NCBI GenBank assembly: GCA_016703535.1
Contig: JADJBV010000001.1
Coordinates: 620,001 to 684,000, forward strand
DNA length: 64,000 nucleotides
From: Deltaproteobacteria bacterium
GTDB taxonomy: Bacteria; Myxococcota; Kuafuiibacteriia; Kuafuiibacteriales; Kuafuiibacteriaceae
Direction: 5' to 3'
The translations under genes and the position numbers were made by a program. The stretch's first letter is position 1, and the number at the start of each line of letters is the position of its first letter. The notes beneath the pieces are model-generated. The model did not search any database. It was given only the letters and a program-made list of their open reading frames with translations, and was not told where the DNA came from. This document shows positions 43,527 through 51,176 of the stretch, one piece after another.

Positions 43527-44516
43527 ATGCGCCGAGTGATGATCGCCGGTTTGGCCACGGGATTGCTCTGGGCCTGCTCCGAAGACGGCCAAAGCCTGGA
43601 CGGGAGCCTGATCTTGGACGCCGGTGGCGACGGCGGGGTGGTGGATTTGGGCGGCGCTGATCTCGGCGCCCCGGACCTCGGCGCCGCGGATCTCGGCGGC
43701 CGTGATCTGGGCGTGGATCTGGACGGCGGGGTCGATCGGGACGCCGAACCCAGCGACGTCCCGTTCTCCTTGTGCCGGGCCGGCGCCACCGGTTTGCAAG
43801 GTAACCTGCAAGGACAGTCTTTTCAGTATACGACTCGCAGCGGCCGCACCGGCCAGGGCAGCGCCCGCATGGGCGACACCAGCTTGGCCCGCTGGTTTGG
43901 ACCGGGGTTTGTGTACCTTTCGTCGGCCACCCCCTTGGCGGAGGTCGCTCAAGCCGCCTCTTCGGTTTTGGCGGTCCCGGCCCGGACCTCCACCGCCGCC
44001 GACTTCTATTGCCCGGGGGCCGCCACCGCTCGTTTTTACGACGTGGCCCCGGGTGACGCTCGGCTGGAGGCTTCCTTCTTGGCGCTGGTCCCCTTGGGGG
44101 CCTGCCCCGGCGGCACCCCCACCAGCGATCGCCTGGTCTTGTGCGTCAATAACCCGGGCAACCCAGCCTGCATCGCCCCCAACGGCATGCCCCGCACCAA
44201 CTGGATGAGCGGCACCTTGGGGGGTGAAGTTTTGGACGAAGGCCTGGGCTCGATCGGCCTGCGGGCCCAAGGGGACGACTACTACGGCCTGTTGCGCGGG
44301 GGCCGCCTGGCCCTCTCCCTGAAGGCGGGTCCCGGGGGCCACACCGGTTACCTGGTGATGCGAGGCCCCGGACCCCTGGATCCCGCCCGGGTTTATTGTG
44401 TGGTCGCCAACGTCGAAGGCAGCCCGCCCTTGTTCAACCTGGAGTTCAACGACATCCGAAGTTTGGGCGGCTGTGGGGGAGCCGGGGTCGGTGAGCTGGA
44501 GCTCTGCAGCGAATAA
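43527..44516 (+). CDS. Lipoprotein with DLG-repeat stalk
   Basis: The 329-residue product starts MRRVMIAGLATGLLWACSED, a lipoprotein signal with lipobox 'LWAC'. A stalk of 'DLG(A/G)x' repeats follows (residues 41-66). The remaining domain has six or more Cys ('FSLCRAG', 'DFYCPG', 'LGACPGG', 'LVLCVNN', 'PACIAPN', 'VYCVVAN', 'LELCSE'), evenly spaced between strands, so a disulfide-stabilised exported fold is likely. No family is recognised. It lies 58 bp downstream of the histidine kinase on the same strand and faces the GldG-like gene tail-to-tail. Confidence 0.75.
   Translation: MRRVMIAGLATGLLWACSEDGQSLDGSLILDAGGDGGVVDLGGADLGAPDLGAADLGGRDLGVDLDGGVDRDAEPSDVPFSLCRAGATGLQGNLQGQSFQYTTRSGRTGQGSARMGDTSLARWFGPGFVYLSSATPLAEVAQAASSVLAVPARTSTAADFYCPGAATARFYDVAPGDARLEASFLALVPLGACPGGTPTSDRLVLCVNNPGNPACIAPNGMPRTNWMSGTLGGEVLDEGLGSIGLRAQGDDYYGLLRGGRLALSLKAGPGGHTGYLVMRGPGPLDPARVYCVVANVEGSPPLFNLEFNDIRSLGGCGGAGVGELELCSE
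43656..43724 (+). repeat. 15-bp periodic repeat coding the DLG stalk
   Basis: About four degenerate 15-bp units such as GCTGATCTCGGCGCC encode (A/P/R)DLG(A/G), forming the spacer next to the lipid anchor. Confidence 0.7.
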
Positions 44517-44520
44517 AAGT

Positions 44521-44534
44521 GCAAGTCTACTTGC
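44521..44534. repeat. Dispersed palindrome at convergent gene ends, centre TCTA
   Basis: GCAAGTCTACTTGC straddles the stop of the minus-strand GldG-like gene (its TAG uses the centre) and begins five bases after the plus-strand lipoprotein stop. In this position it could also form a terminator-like hairpin. Confidence 0.85.
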
Positions 44535-46155
44535 GGCGCCGCACGTGCCAGACCGCAACGCCGACCGCCAACAACACCATCGGCACGATGTCGATGGAGA
44601 AGAACTTCACGAAGTTGGCCTGGCCTTCGGTCATCAACAGCCGCGAGGCGCCCCGTTGCCGAGGGCGGATCGAGATCTTGCCTTCTTCTTGGGCCAGCCA
44701 GTTGATCGCGTTCAGGAACAGGTCCCGGTTGCCCAACACGCCGAGGAAGCGGTTGTTGGCGAACTCGTGATCACCGGCGACCACCAGCCGGGACTGGGAC
44801 GACTCGCTGGCCATCACCTTGGGCTTTTTGGTGGCCGCCGCCATCAGGCCCACCGGACCCGCCAGGTCTTCGGTCTCCAGCACCGCGGTGCCGCCGGCTT
44901 GATAGTTGGTCTCGCCCCAGGACTGGGCCGAAGCCTTGACCACCGGCTTGGCGGTGACGCCCTCGATCGCGCCGGTCTGGGCGGTGATCGATCGGGCGCT
45001 GGGGAAGGCCACCGCCGCCTTCAGGTCCTTGGTGATCGGGTGGTCCTCCAAGTTTTGGACGATCGGCATCTCGGGGCCAAAACCAAAGGCCTTGGCGGTG
45101 GAGCTGGCGTCGAGGACCACGTCCTCCGCCAGTCCGATCCGCCAGTCCGACAAGAAGTTCTTGAGGCCGCCGTCTTGGCCCGGCTCGAGGAGCACCATCA
45201 GGTGTCCACCTCGGAGCAGATAACCGTGGAGCACCTCGATCTCGGTCGGCAAGAGCGGGGTCTTGGGGTTGGCGATGATCATCAGGCCGATGCCCTCGGG
45301 CATGGCGTTTTTGTCGAGCAGGCTCAACACCTCGACGATGTAGCCCTCGTCTTGGATGGCGGTGACCGCACTTTGAAAACCTTCGGCCGCTTGGCTCAAG
45401 GTGTCGGCTTCCCCGTGGCCGATCAAAAAGACGATCCGCTTCGGGTTGGTCTGGCCCACCTTCACCAAGGCGTTGGTCAGCCCCTCTTCACCGAAGGTTT
45501 TGACCTTGGCCTCTCGTTCGCCGGCCCGGACCACGATCCGGGCGCCCGACTCGGTGATCTCCCACTTCTTGGCGAGGTCCGGCTCTTTTTCCGGGTTGAT
45601 CATCGTCAAGGTGACCCGGGGGCTCAGCTCCCGATATCGCCCGATCAAACTTTCGAGCAGGGCCCGATCCGGCTCCTCGGGGCGATAAAAGCCGAGGATC
45701 TCCACGTCGACCTCCAAGGCCTTGACCACTTTTTGGGTCTGGTCGGAGATCGAGTAGATCTGGTTCGGGGTGAGATCGTACTCCTTGCTTTGGGTCGCGG
45801 TGATGTAGCTGACCCCGGTCATCACCAAGAGGAAGGCCAAGATCTTCACCCATGACGCCGCCGAATAGGCCGTGGAGCGGGCCCCGAAGAAGCGGCCCAG
45901 CTCGTCTTTGCTGGTCACCAGGTAGATCAACAGCGAGACGCCGCCGAAGATCAGCTTGCCGTAGATCATCCACCCGAGCTCCCGGGTGAGGACGTAGGTC
46001 AAGATCGTCGAGAGTAACGCCACCGTGCCCAAGGAGCCGAGCACTCGGCCCAACAACACCAGGGGGCCTCGGTCCAGGCTGCGGGCCGGATCCAAGGTCT
46101 TGTTCGGCGGAGGTGGGGGAGGGGCGGCGGCCCCGGGCGTCGGCTCGTTGCTCAT
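44527..46155 (-). CDS. GldG-like ABC-associated membrane protein
   Basis: ATG 46155 overlaps the permease stop (ATGA), so I take it as the start; 542 residues. After a Pro-rich N-terminus there are three membrane helices, then an external domain ('VDVEILGFYRPEEPDRALLE', 'KRIVFLIGHGEADTLSQAAE', 'GHLMVLLEPGQDGGLKNF') and a C-terminal helix before 'VRRRK'. This matches the GldG/IFT52-like partner of GldA-GldF ABC modules. Those support gliding or envelope functions in Bacteroidetes and are widespread in Myxococcota with undefined cargo. Operon order ATPase, permease, this gene supports the call. Confidence 0.9.
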   Translation of the reverse strand: MSNEPTPGAAAPPPPPPNKTLDPARSLDRGPLVLLGRVLGSLGTVALLSTILTYVLTRELGWMIYGKLIFGGVSLLIYLVTSKDELGRFFGARSTAYSAASWVKILAFLLVMTGVSYITATQSKEYDLTPNQIYSISDQTQKVVKALEVDVEILGFYRPEEPDRALLESLIGRYRELSPRVTLTMINPEKEPDLAKKWEITESGARIVVRAGEREAKVKTFGEEGLTNALVKVGQTNPKRIVFLIGHGEADTLSQAAEGFQSAVTAIQDEGYIVEVLSLLDKNAMPEGIGLMIIANPKTPLLPTEIEVLHGYLLRGGHLMVLLEPGQDGGLKNFLSDWRIGLAEDVVLDASSTAKAFGFGPEMPIVQNLEDHPITKDLKAAVAFPSARSITAQTGAIEGVTAKPVVKASAQSWGETNYQAGGTAVLETEDLAGPVGLMAAATKKPKVMASESSQSRLVVAGDHEFANNRFLGVLGNRDLFLNAINWLAQEEGKISIRPRQRGASRLLMTEGQANFVKFFSIDIVPMVLLAVGVAVWHVRRRK

Positions 46156-46949
46156 TGCCAGCGGTGCGCCTCCACCACGCGGTGACAGAGGAAGAGGCAG
46201 ACGACGATCGCCACCAAAAAGAAGGCCAGATCGGCGGTGACGAAGAGGCCGCTGATGGCCGCCTCCACGTGGGTGGGCGGGGCCAGGTAGGTCAAGATGT
46301 CCCGCTGCCAACCTTCGGCGGTCCGTGCGCCCCAGCTCATCAACCACCAGATGAGGAGCGCGACGAAGGCCCCAAAGGCGGCGACGATCGGCGACTCGGT
46401 CAAGGCCGAGGCCAAGAGCCCCACCGCCACGAAGGCGCAGCCCATCATGAACACGCCGTAGAGACCGCTCAACACCGAAACCCACTCGATGCCGCTGCCT
46501 TGGCCGCTGGCGTCGGTCGTGAAGATCGAGAGCAACGCTGGGTGAATGAGGGCGATCAGGCAGATGACCCCGATCATCACCACCCCGGCCAGATATTTAC
46601 CGAGCACGATCTGCAGCGGCGTGGTGGGGATGGTCATCAACAGCTCGAAGGTCTTCATCCGCTTTTCGTCGGCGAAGAGCCGCATGGTCAAAAACGGCAC
46701 GATGAAGAGGAAGAGGAACAGCGCGTTGTAGTAGGTCGGCGCGATGACCATGTCGTTGAGGTTGAGCGTGGCCAGGCCAGCCTGGTTGCGGGCCTGCACG
46801 AAGCTCTGGCTCTGCAGGATGAAGCCGGTCAGGTACTGGTTGAACATGTACCCGAGCAACAAGGCGAAGCCGGCGAAGCACGAGTAGCCGATCACCGTGG
46901 TGAAGTAGATGGAGAGCTCTTTTTTCGCGATGGCCAGGATCTTGTTCAT
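46152..46949 (-). CDS. ABC-2 type permease, GldF-like
   Basis: The 265-residue protein has six membrane helices. It has the conserved motif 'FADEKRMKTFELLMTIPTTP' after the second helix, which in GldF/NosY-type permeases contacts the ATPase. The downstream gene overlaps by four bases and the ATPase gene lies 13 bp upstream on the same strand. Together the three form one ABC complex of the GldAFG class. Substrate is unknown. Confidence 0.93.
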   Translation of the reverse strand: MNKILAIAKKELSIYFTTVIGYSCFAGFALLLGYMFNQYLTGFILQSQSFVQARNQAGLATLNLNDMVIAPTYYNALFLFLFIVPFLTMRLFADEKRMKTFELLMTIPTTPLQIVLGKYLAGVVMIGVICLIALIHPALLSIFTTDASGQGSGIEWVSVLSGLYGVFMMGCAFVAVGLLASALTESPIVAAFGAFVALLIWWLMSWGARTAEGWQRDILTYLAPPTHVEAAISGLFVTADLAFFLVAIVVCLFLCHRVVEAHRWQ

Positions 46950-46962
46950 GCGCGTTCCCTGC

Positions 46963-47679
46963 TCATGCCGTCGCCAACTTGATGAACACTTCTTCCAGGG
47001 ACTTGCCGTGTTGGGCGGTCAACTCCGGAATGGAGCCGTCGGCCACCACCTTGCCGCCGGCGATCATCAACACCCGCTGGCAGATGGCCGTGACCTCCGG
47101 GAGGATGTGGGTCGACAAGATGATGGTGTGCCGCTGTTGGGCGGCCAAGGACTTCACCAGCTCCCGGACCTCGTTGATCTGGATCGGATCCAGGCCCACC
47201 GTCGGCTCGTCCAAGATCAACACCTCGGGATCGCCGAGGAGGGCCTGGGCCAAGCCGACCCGCTGCCGATAACCTTTGCTCAGGTTGGCGATCAGCCGGT
47301 CCATCACGTGCCGCACCGAGGTGCGATCCGCGACCCGCTCTACCTCGGCCTCGATCTTGGCCCGGGGCAACTCCTTCATCCGGGCCACGAAGCGCAGGTA
47401 CTCCTTGACGGTCATCTCGGTGTAGACCGGCGGGGTCTCGGGCAGGTAGCCGACCCGGCGCTTCACCTCCATGGGGCTCTCGAAGACGTCGTGGCCCGCC
47501 ACGATCGCTCGACCGGCGGTCGCCGGCATGAAGCCGGTCAAGATGCGCATCACCGTGGTCTTGCCGGCGCCGTTGGGACCGAGGAAGCCCAGGACTTCAC
47601 CCCGACCAACCTGGAAGGAGATGTTGTCCACCGCGACCCGATCGCCGTAGCGCTTCGTGAGGCTTTGGACCTCCAACAT
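46963..47679 (-). CDS. ABC transporter ATPase, GldA-like
   Basis: The 238-residue ATPase is complete: Walker A 'GPNGAGKTT', Q-loop in 'GYLPETPPVYTEMTV', signature 'LSKGYRQRVGLAQAL', Walker B 'VLILDEPTVGLDP' and the switch His in 'ILSTHILPEV'. It powers the permease and GldG-like protein encoded directly downstream. The gene is divergent from the PpiC gene across about 90 bp, which should hold both promoters. Confidence 0.95.
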   Translation of the reverse strand: MLEVQSLTKRYGDRVAVDNISFQVGRGEVLGFLGPNGAGKTTVMRILTGFMPATAGRAIVAGHDVFESPMEVKRRVGYLPETPPVYTEMTVKEYLRFVARMKELPRAKIEAEVERVADRTSVRHVMDRLIANLSKGYRQRVGLAQALLGDPEVLILDEPTVGLDPIQINEVRELVKSLAAQQRHTIILSTHILPEVTAICQRVLMIAGGKVVADGSIPELTAQHGKSLEEVFIKLATA

Positions 47680-47771
47680 TCAAGGGCCAGGTATGCCTCG
47701 GACCAAGATGGTGTCAAGACGGCCCCCCGCAGTTGCTCAACGACGGTGGGGTAGTGGTATGGTCTCGCTCC

Positions 47772-48893
47772 GTGGCAACTCGAGTTTCTCTCTGTTCCCT
47801 CGCGCTGTCGGCGCTTTTTGGCCTGGGCGCCTGCGAGACCTCACCGGCCAACGCCCCGGCACCCGACGCCGGCGCACCCGCCAAGAAGAAGGGGGAGCTG
47901 CCCGAGGCCAACTTCCCTGACGGCCCGATCGCCAAGGTCAACGGGGTCGAGATCCCCCGGAAGGCCTTCGACACCTACTACAACCGCTTCCGGGTCAGCA
48001 TGCACAAACAACCCGTGCTTTATCCGGTCGGTGGCGCCGAGGCGGTGATGGCCCGAGTCACCAAACGTTTGGTCGCCGAGGAGGTGATCCGGCAGGAGGC
48101 CAAAAAAGCGGGCATCACGCCGCCCGAAGACCTGGTCAAGGCCCAGCTCGATGAGATCCAGGCCCGCTTGAAGCGCGACGCCGACTACGCCGAATACCAC
48201 CGCATCTTGGGCACGACCGAGGAGGTCTTCCGCGCCGAGGCGGAGGTCGACGCTCTTCGCACCGTGTTGGTCGAGAAGATCGTCAAGGAAGCCAACGAAG
48301 TCCCGAAGGAGCTGCTCCAAGCCACCTACGAAGCCCGGAAGAAGAGCCTGGAGCACCCGCCCCAGGCCAAGGTCGGCCGGATCCGCTTCGACATCACCTC
48401 TGGGATGAGCGGCGACCACCTGAAGCTCCTCCGGACCCGGGCCCAGGAGGTGCGGGCCAGCATCAAGAAGGGCGCCAAGTTCGAGGACGCCGCCGCCAAC
48501 TTTTCGATGGGGACCTCCTCGGACAAGGGCGGCATGTTGGGTTGGATCGCGGCCTCGGCGGTGGATCCCAAGATCTCCGAGGTGATCTGGAAGACCAAGC
48601 CGGGCCAGGTCACCGATGTCCTGGAGGACGATCGCGGGTTCTACATCTTCAAGGTCTACGCCTTCCGCGACGCCGGGGTGACCCCCCTCGAGGAGGTCTC
48701 CCCCGAGTTGACCGCCGAACTGCGCCAAAACCGCCAGGCCGAGCTGATCACCCGGGCGATGTCGGACTGGAGGGAGGGCGCCAAGGTTGAGATCCTGGTG
48801 CCGGAGCTGCAGACCGCCATGACCTGGACCTCCACGGTGATGCCCGAGATCCCCGAGCCCGCGGGCGGCGCGGTGGCGCCCAAATCTCACTGA
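47772..48893 (+). CDS. PpiC/SurA-type peptidyl-prolyl isomerase lipoprotein
   Basis: The frame is open from TTG 47733, and GTG starts exist at 47754 and 47772. I choose 47772 because it begins a clean lipoprotein signal (MATRVSLCSLALSALFGLGA then C), giving 373 residues. A SurA-like N-terminal helical part ('KVNGVEIPRKAFDTYYNRF') precedes one parvulin domain ('PPQAKVGRIRFDI...FEDAAANFSMGTSSDKGGML...GQVTDVLEDDRGFYIFKV'). It folds or escorts outer-membrane or secreted proteins. The DUF4340 gene downstream overlaps its stop (TGATG), linking it to the divergent GldA-type module. Confidence 0.88.
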   Translation: MATRVSLCSLALSALFGLGACETSPANAPAPDAGAPAKKKGELPEANFPDGPIAKVNGVEIPRKAFDTYYNRFRVSMHKQPVLYPVGGAEAVMARVTKRLVAEEVIRQEAKKAGITPPEDLVKAQLDEIQARLKRDADYAEYHRILGTTEEVFRAEAEVDALRTVLVEKIVKEANEVPKELLQATYEARKKSLEHPPQAKVGRIRFDITSGMSGDHLKLLRTRAQEVRASIKKGAKFEDAAANFSMGTSSDKGGMLGWIAASAVDPKISEVIWKTKPGQVTDVLEDDRGFYIFKVYAFRDAGVTPLEEVSPELTAELRQNRQAELITRAMSDWREGAKVEILVPELQTAMTWTSTVMPEIPEPAGGAVAPKSH

Positions 48894-50314
48894 TGCGTTA
48901 TCTGTCACGGAGCCTGTGGTCGGCGGCGGCCCTGGTGGCGGTCGCTGGGGGCGTGGGCGCCTACGCCTACTTTGGGACGTACCGGGCGGGCCTGGAAGAG
49001 CAGCGGCTCAAGCTGGAGTCGATCAAGTTCTTCAGCGTCGACCCCAACGAGGTCGAGGGCGGTGAGGTCTTGGCCAAAGGTGGATTGGTCCGCTTTGGGC
49101 GCTCACCCCACGGCTGGATGATCCAGCAGCCGATCGAGACCCGGGCCGATCGTTATGCGATCCAGCAGCTTTTGGTGGAGACCCTCTTGGCCACCAGCGA
49201 GGCGACGGTGGAGCTGGAGGTCACCCCGGAGAGTTTGGCCAAATACGGCCTGGATCCGCCCCAAGTTCGGGTCGCCCTCGATCTTCGCGACGGGCACCGG
49301 GCCGAGCTGAGGGTGGGCCACAAGAACGAGTTCGACGGCCGTTATTACGCCCAAAATCCGGTGTTACCCACCTTGGGTTTGGTCGACGCCCGGGTCCTGA
49401 AGGGCACCGAAAAGGACCTCTACGCCCTCCGGGACAAGCGCCTGCTGACCTTCGATCGAGAGCAGGTCAGCGCCCTGTCGGTGCAGCGGGACGCGCAGGT
49501 CCTCTATCGGCTCGAGAAGCGGCCGGACCAAAGTTGGCTCACCCGGGCCCAGACCGAAGTGGTGGCCGATCCCTTCGAGGTCGGTCGTTTGCTCGACGGT
49601 GTCCGGGACCTCCGGGCCAAGGCCTTCGTCGACGACTCGGGCAGCCAAGATCCGGCGTTGTTGGCCCGTTATGGGTTGGCCAACCCCACCTTGCGGGCGG
49701 TGCTCGAGGTCGGCACTGCGCCGCCGGTGATCCTGCGCCTGGGGACGGTCAAGGACGCCGACGGTGTGCCCAAGTGGTTCGGGATGGTCGAAGGTGGCCA
49801 CCCGATCGGTGAGGTCGATGAAGCCTTTTCCCGCAGCTTGGACCGGGACCCTCTGGAGCTCCACGACCGCCGGGTCCTCGATCTGGATCCAGCCCGGGTC
49901 GCCCAGCTGAAGGTGGTGACCCCAAGCGAGACCTTCGAGATCAAGCAGGGGCAGACCGAGGCCAACGAAACGGTGTGGACGGTCGCGGGGGACCCTCCGG
50001 CCCGGGCCCCGTCCCACCGGGTCAAGGCCCTGCTCTACGCCCTGGCGACCCTCAAAGCCGACAAGGTGGACACCCATGACCCGGGGCCTGCGGAGCTGAA
50101 CCGGGCCGGCTTGGATACGCCCTCGATGGCGATCACCGCCATCGACGCCGCCGGCGGGCCGATCGCCACCTTGTTGATCGGACGTCTGGCGCCCTCGGAC
50201 AGCAAGGCCCGTTTGGTGATGGGGCAGGGCAGCAAGAAGGTGGTCACCGTCGCCGCCGCCGATCTGGAAGCGCTCCCTAAGACCCGAGCCGAACTCCTCG
50301 CCGACGCCCCCTGA
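48893..50314 (+). CDS. DUF4340 protein, membrane-anchored
   Basis: The 473-residue protein has one N-terminal helix (SAAALVAVAGGVGAYAYF) and repeated beta units of the DUF4340 type ('VVADPFEVGRLLDGVRDLRA', 'LHDRRVLDLDPARVAQLKVV'). In other genomes DUF4340 genes end the GldA-GldF-GldG operons; here it is on the opposite strand, coupled to the PpiC gene by TGATG. The two divergent groups thus likely serve one envelope complex. Biochemical function of DUF4340 is not established. Confidence 0.9.
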   Translation: MRYLSRSLWSAAALVAVAGGVGAYAYFGTYRAGLEEQRLKLESIKFFSVDPNEVEGGEVLAKGGLVRFGRSPHGWMIQQPIETRADRYAIQQLLVETLLATSEATVELEVTPESLAKYGLDPPQVRVALDLRDGHRAELRVGHKNEFDGRYYAQNPVLPTLGLVDARVLKGTEKDLYALRDKRLLTFDREQVSALSVQRDAQVLYRLEKRPDQSWLTRAQTEVVADPFEVGRLLDGVRDLRAKAFVDDSGSQDPALLARYGLANPTLRAVLEVGTAPPVILRLGTVKDADGVPKWFGMVEGGHPIGEVDEAFSRSLDRDPLELHDRRVLDLDPARVAQLKVVTPSETFEIKQGQTEANETVWTVAGDPPARAPSHRVKALLYALATLKADKVDTHDPGPAELNRAGLDTPSMAITAIDAAGGPIATLLIGRLAPSDSKARLVMGQGSKKVVTVAAADLEALPKTRAELLADAP

Positions 50315-50318
50315 GGCC

Positions 50319-51164
50319 CTAAAAGCGGACCCCTTCGCCGAGCTTCGCCGCTCCGGGGCGGTACAGAGGCTGGCCGAAGGTTTCGCGACCGTAGCCACCG
50401 ATCAAGGTCTTGGCCTGATCGGAGGCGAGATAAGCGCGCAGGGCCGTCGCCGCCGCTCGGCGTTCTTCGGGCCACTTGGCGTCGGGGGGGCTCACCAAAC
50501 GGTAAGTGTCGACCTGGAGGGCGTCTCCGGACCACAGGGGCTTGAGGCTCCACTCTTGGTCTTTCATCAGGTTGATCACCGTGGGCCGGGACAAGAGCCC
50601 ATAGGCCGGTGAGTTGCGCATGGCCTTCACCACCTCGGCTTCGGTCCGCCCCACCTCCATGAACGGCGAACCTCGACGCGGCAAGGTCCGGGCGGTGGCG
50701 AAGATCGCCTCCTCTCGGGCCCGGACGCCGCAAGGTCCGCAGCGAAAAAACGCGGCGTCACCGGTGACGATCGCTCGGAGCGCACCCTCGAGGCTGCGCT
50801 CCGAGTGGACGCCGACGGGATCGCCCGGGGGCCCCACCAACACCACCTCTTGATGAAAGAGCGGCGCCGCGCCGGCCGCGATGCCTTTCTTCAAGAGTTC
50901 GTCGGTGCGGAGTTCGTCGTTGACCAACAACAGATCCAGCTCCCCCGCTTGAAAACGTTCGATCAGGCCTTGGGCCTCATCGACGATCAAGGTCGGCTCA
51001 GGGACCGCATCGGGTGCGGCCTCGATCAGCGCTTTGGGGAGACCGGTTTGGGCGAGGACGGCTTCCACTCCCAGGCGTGGCCCGCGGGAGGTACAGGCCG
51101 CCGCTCCTGCTATCAGGAGGAGGAGCGGCGGCCCAATTCGAAGCCGTAAGACGTGACGAGTCAG
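50319..51164 (-). CDS. Periplasmic-binding-protein-like lipoprotein, probable CTG start
   Basis: The first ATG/GTG/TTG in this frame is GTG 51068, yet upstream codons encode a textbook lipoprotein signal: from CTG 51164 the product reads (M)TRHVLRLRIGPPLLLLIAG then AAAC. Between the upstream stop and that lipobox there is no standard start, so CTG (or ATT) initiation is inferred. The mature part resembles TupA/ModA-type solute-binding proteins ('LDLLLVNDELRTDELLKKGI', 'FHQEVVLVGPPGDPVGVHS', 'AYGLLSRPTVINLMK'), which bind oxyanions. No ABC transporter genes adjoin. It begins 13 bases after the multihaem cytochrome gene, so a redox or sensing role with it is possible. Confidence 0.65.
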   Translation of the reverse strand: MTRHVLRLRIGPPLLLLIAGAAACTSRGPRLGVEAVLAQTGLPKALIEAAPDAVPEPTLIVDEAQGLIERFQAGELDLLLVNDELRTDELLKKGIAAGAAPLFHQEVVLVGPPGDPVGVHSERSLEGALRAIVTGDAAFFRCGPCGVRAREEAIFATARTLPRRGSPFMEVGRTEAEVVKAMRNSPAYGLLSRPTVINLMKDQEWSLKPLWSGDALQVDTYRLVSPPDAKWPEERRAAATALRAYLASDQAKTLIGGYGRETFGQPLYRPGAAKLGEGVRF

Positions 51165-51176
51165 AATCCGAGTAGC

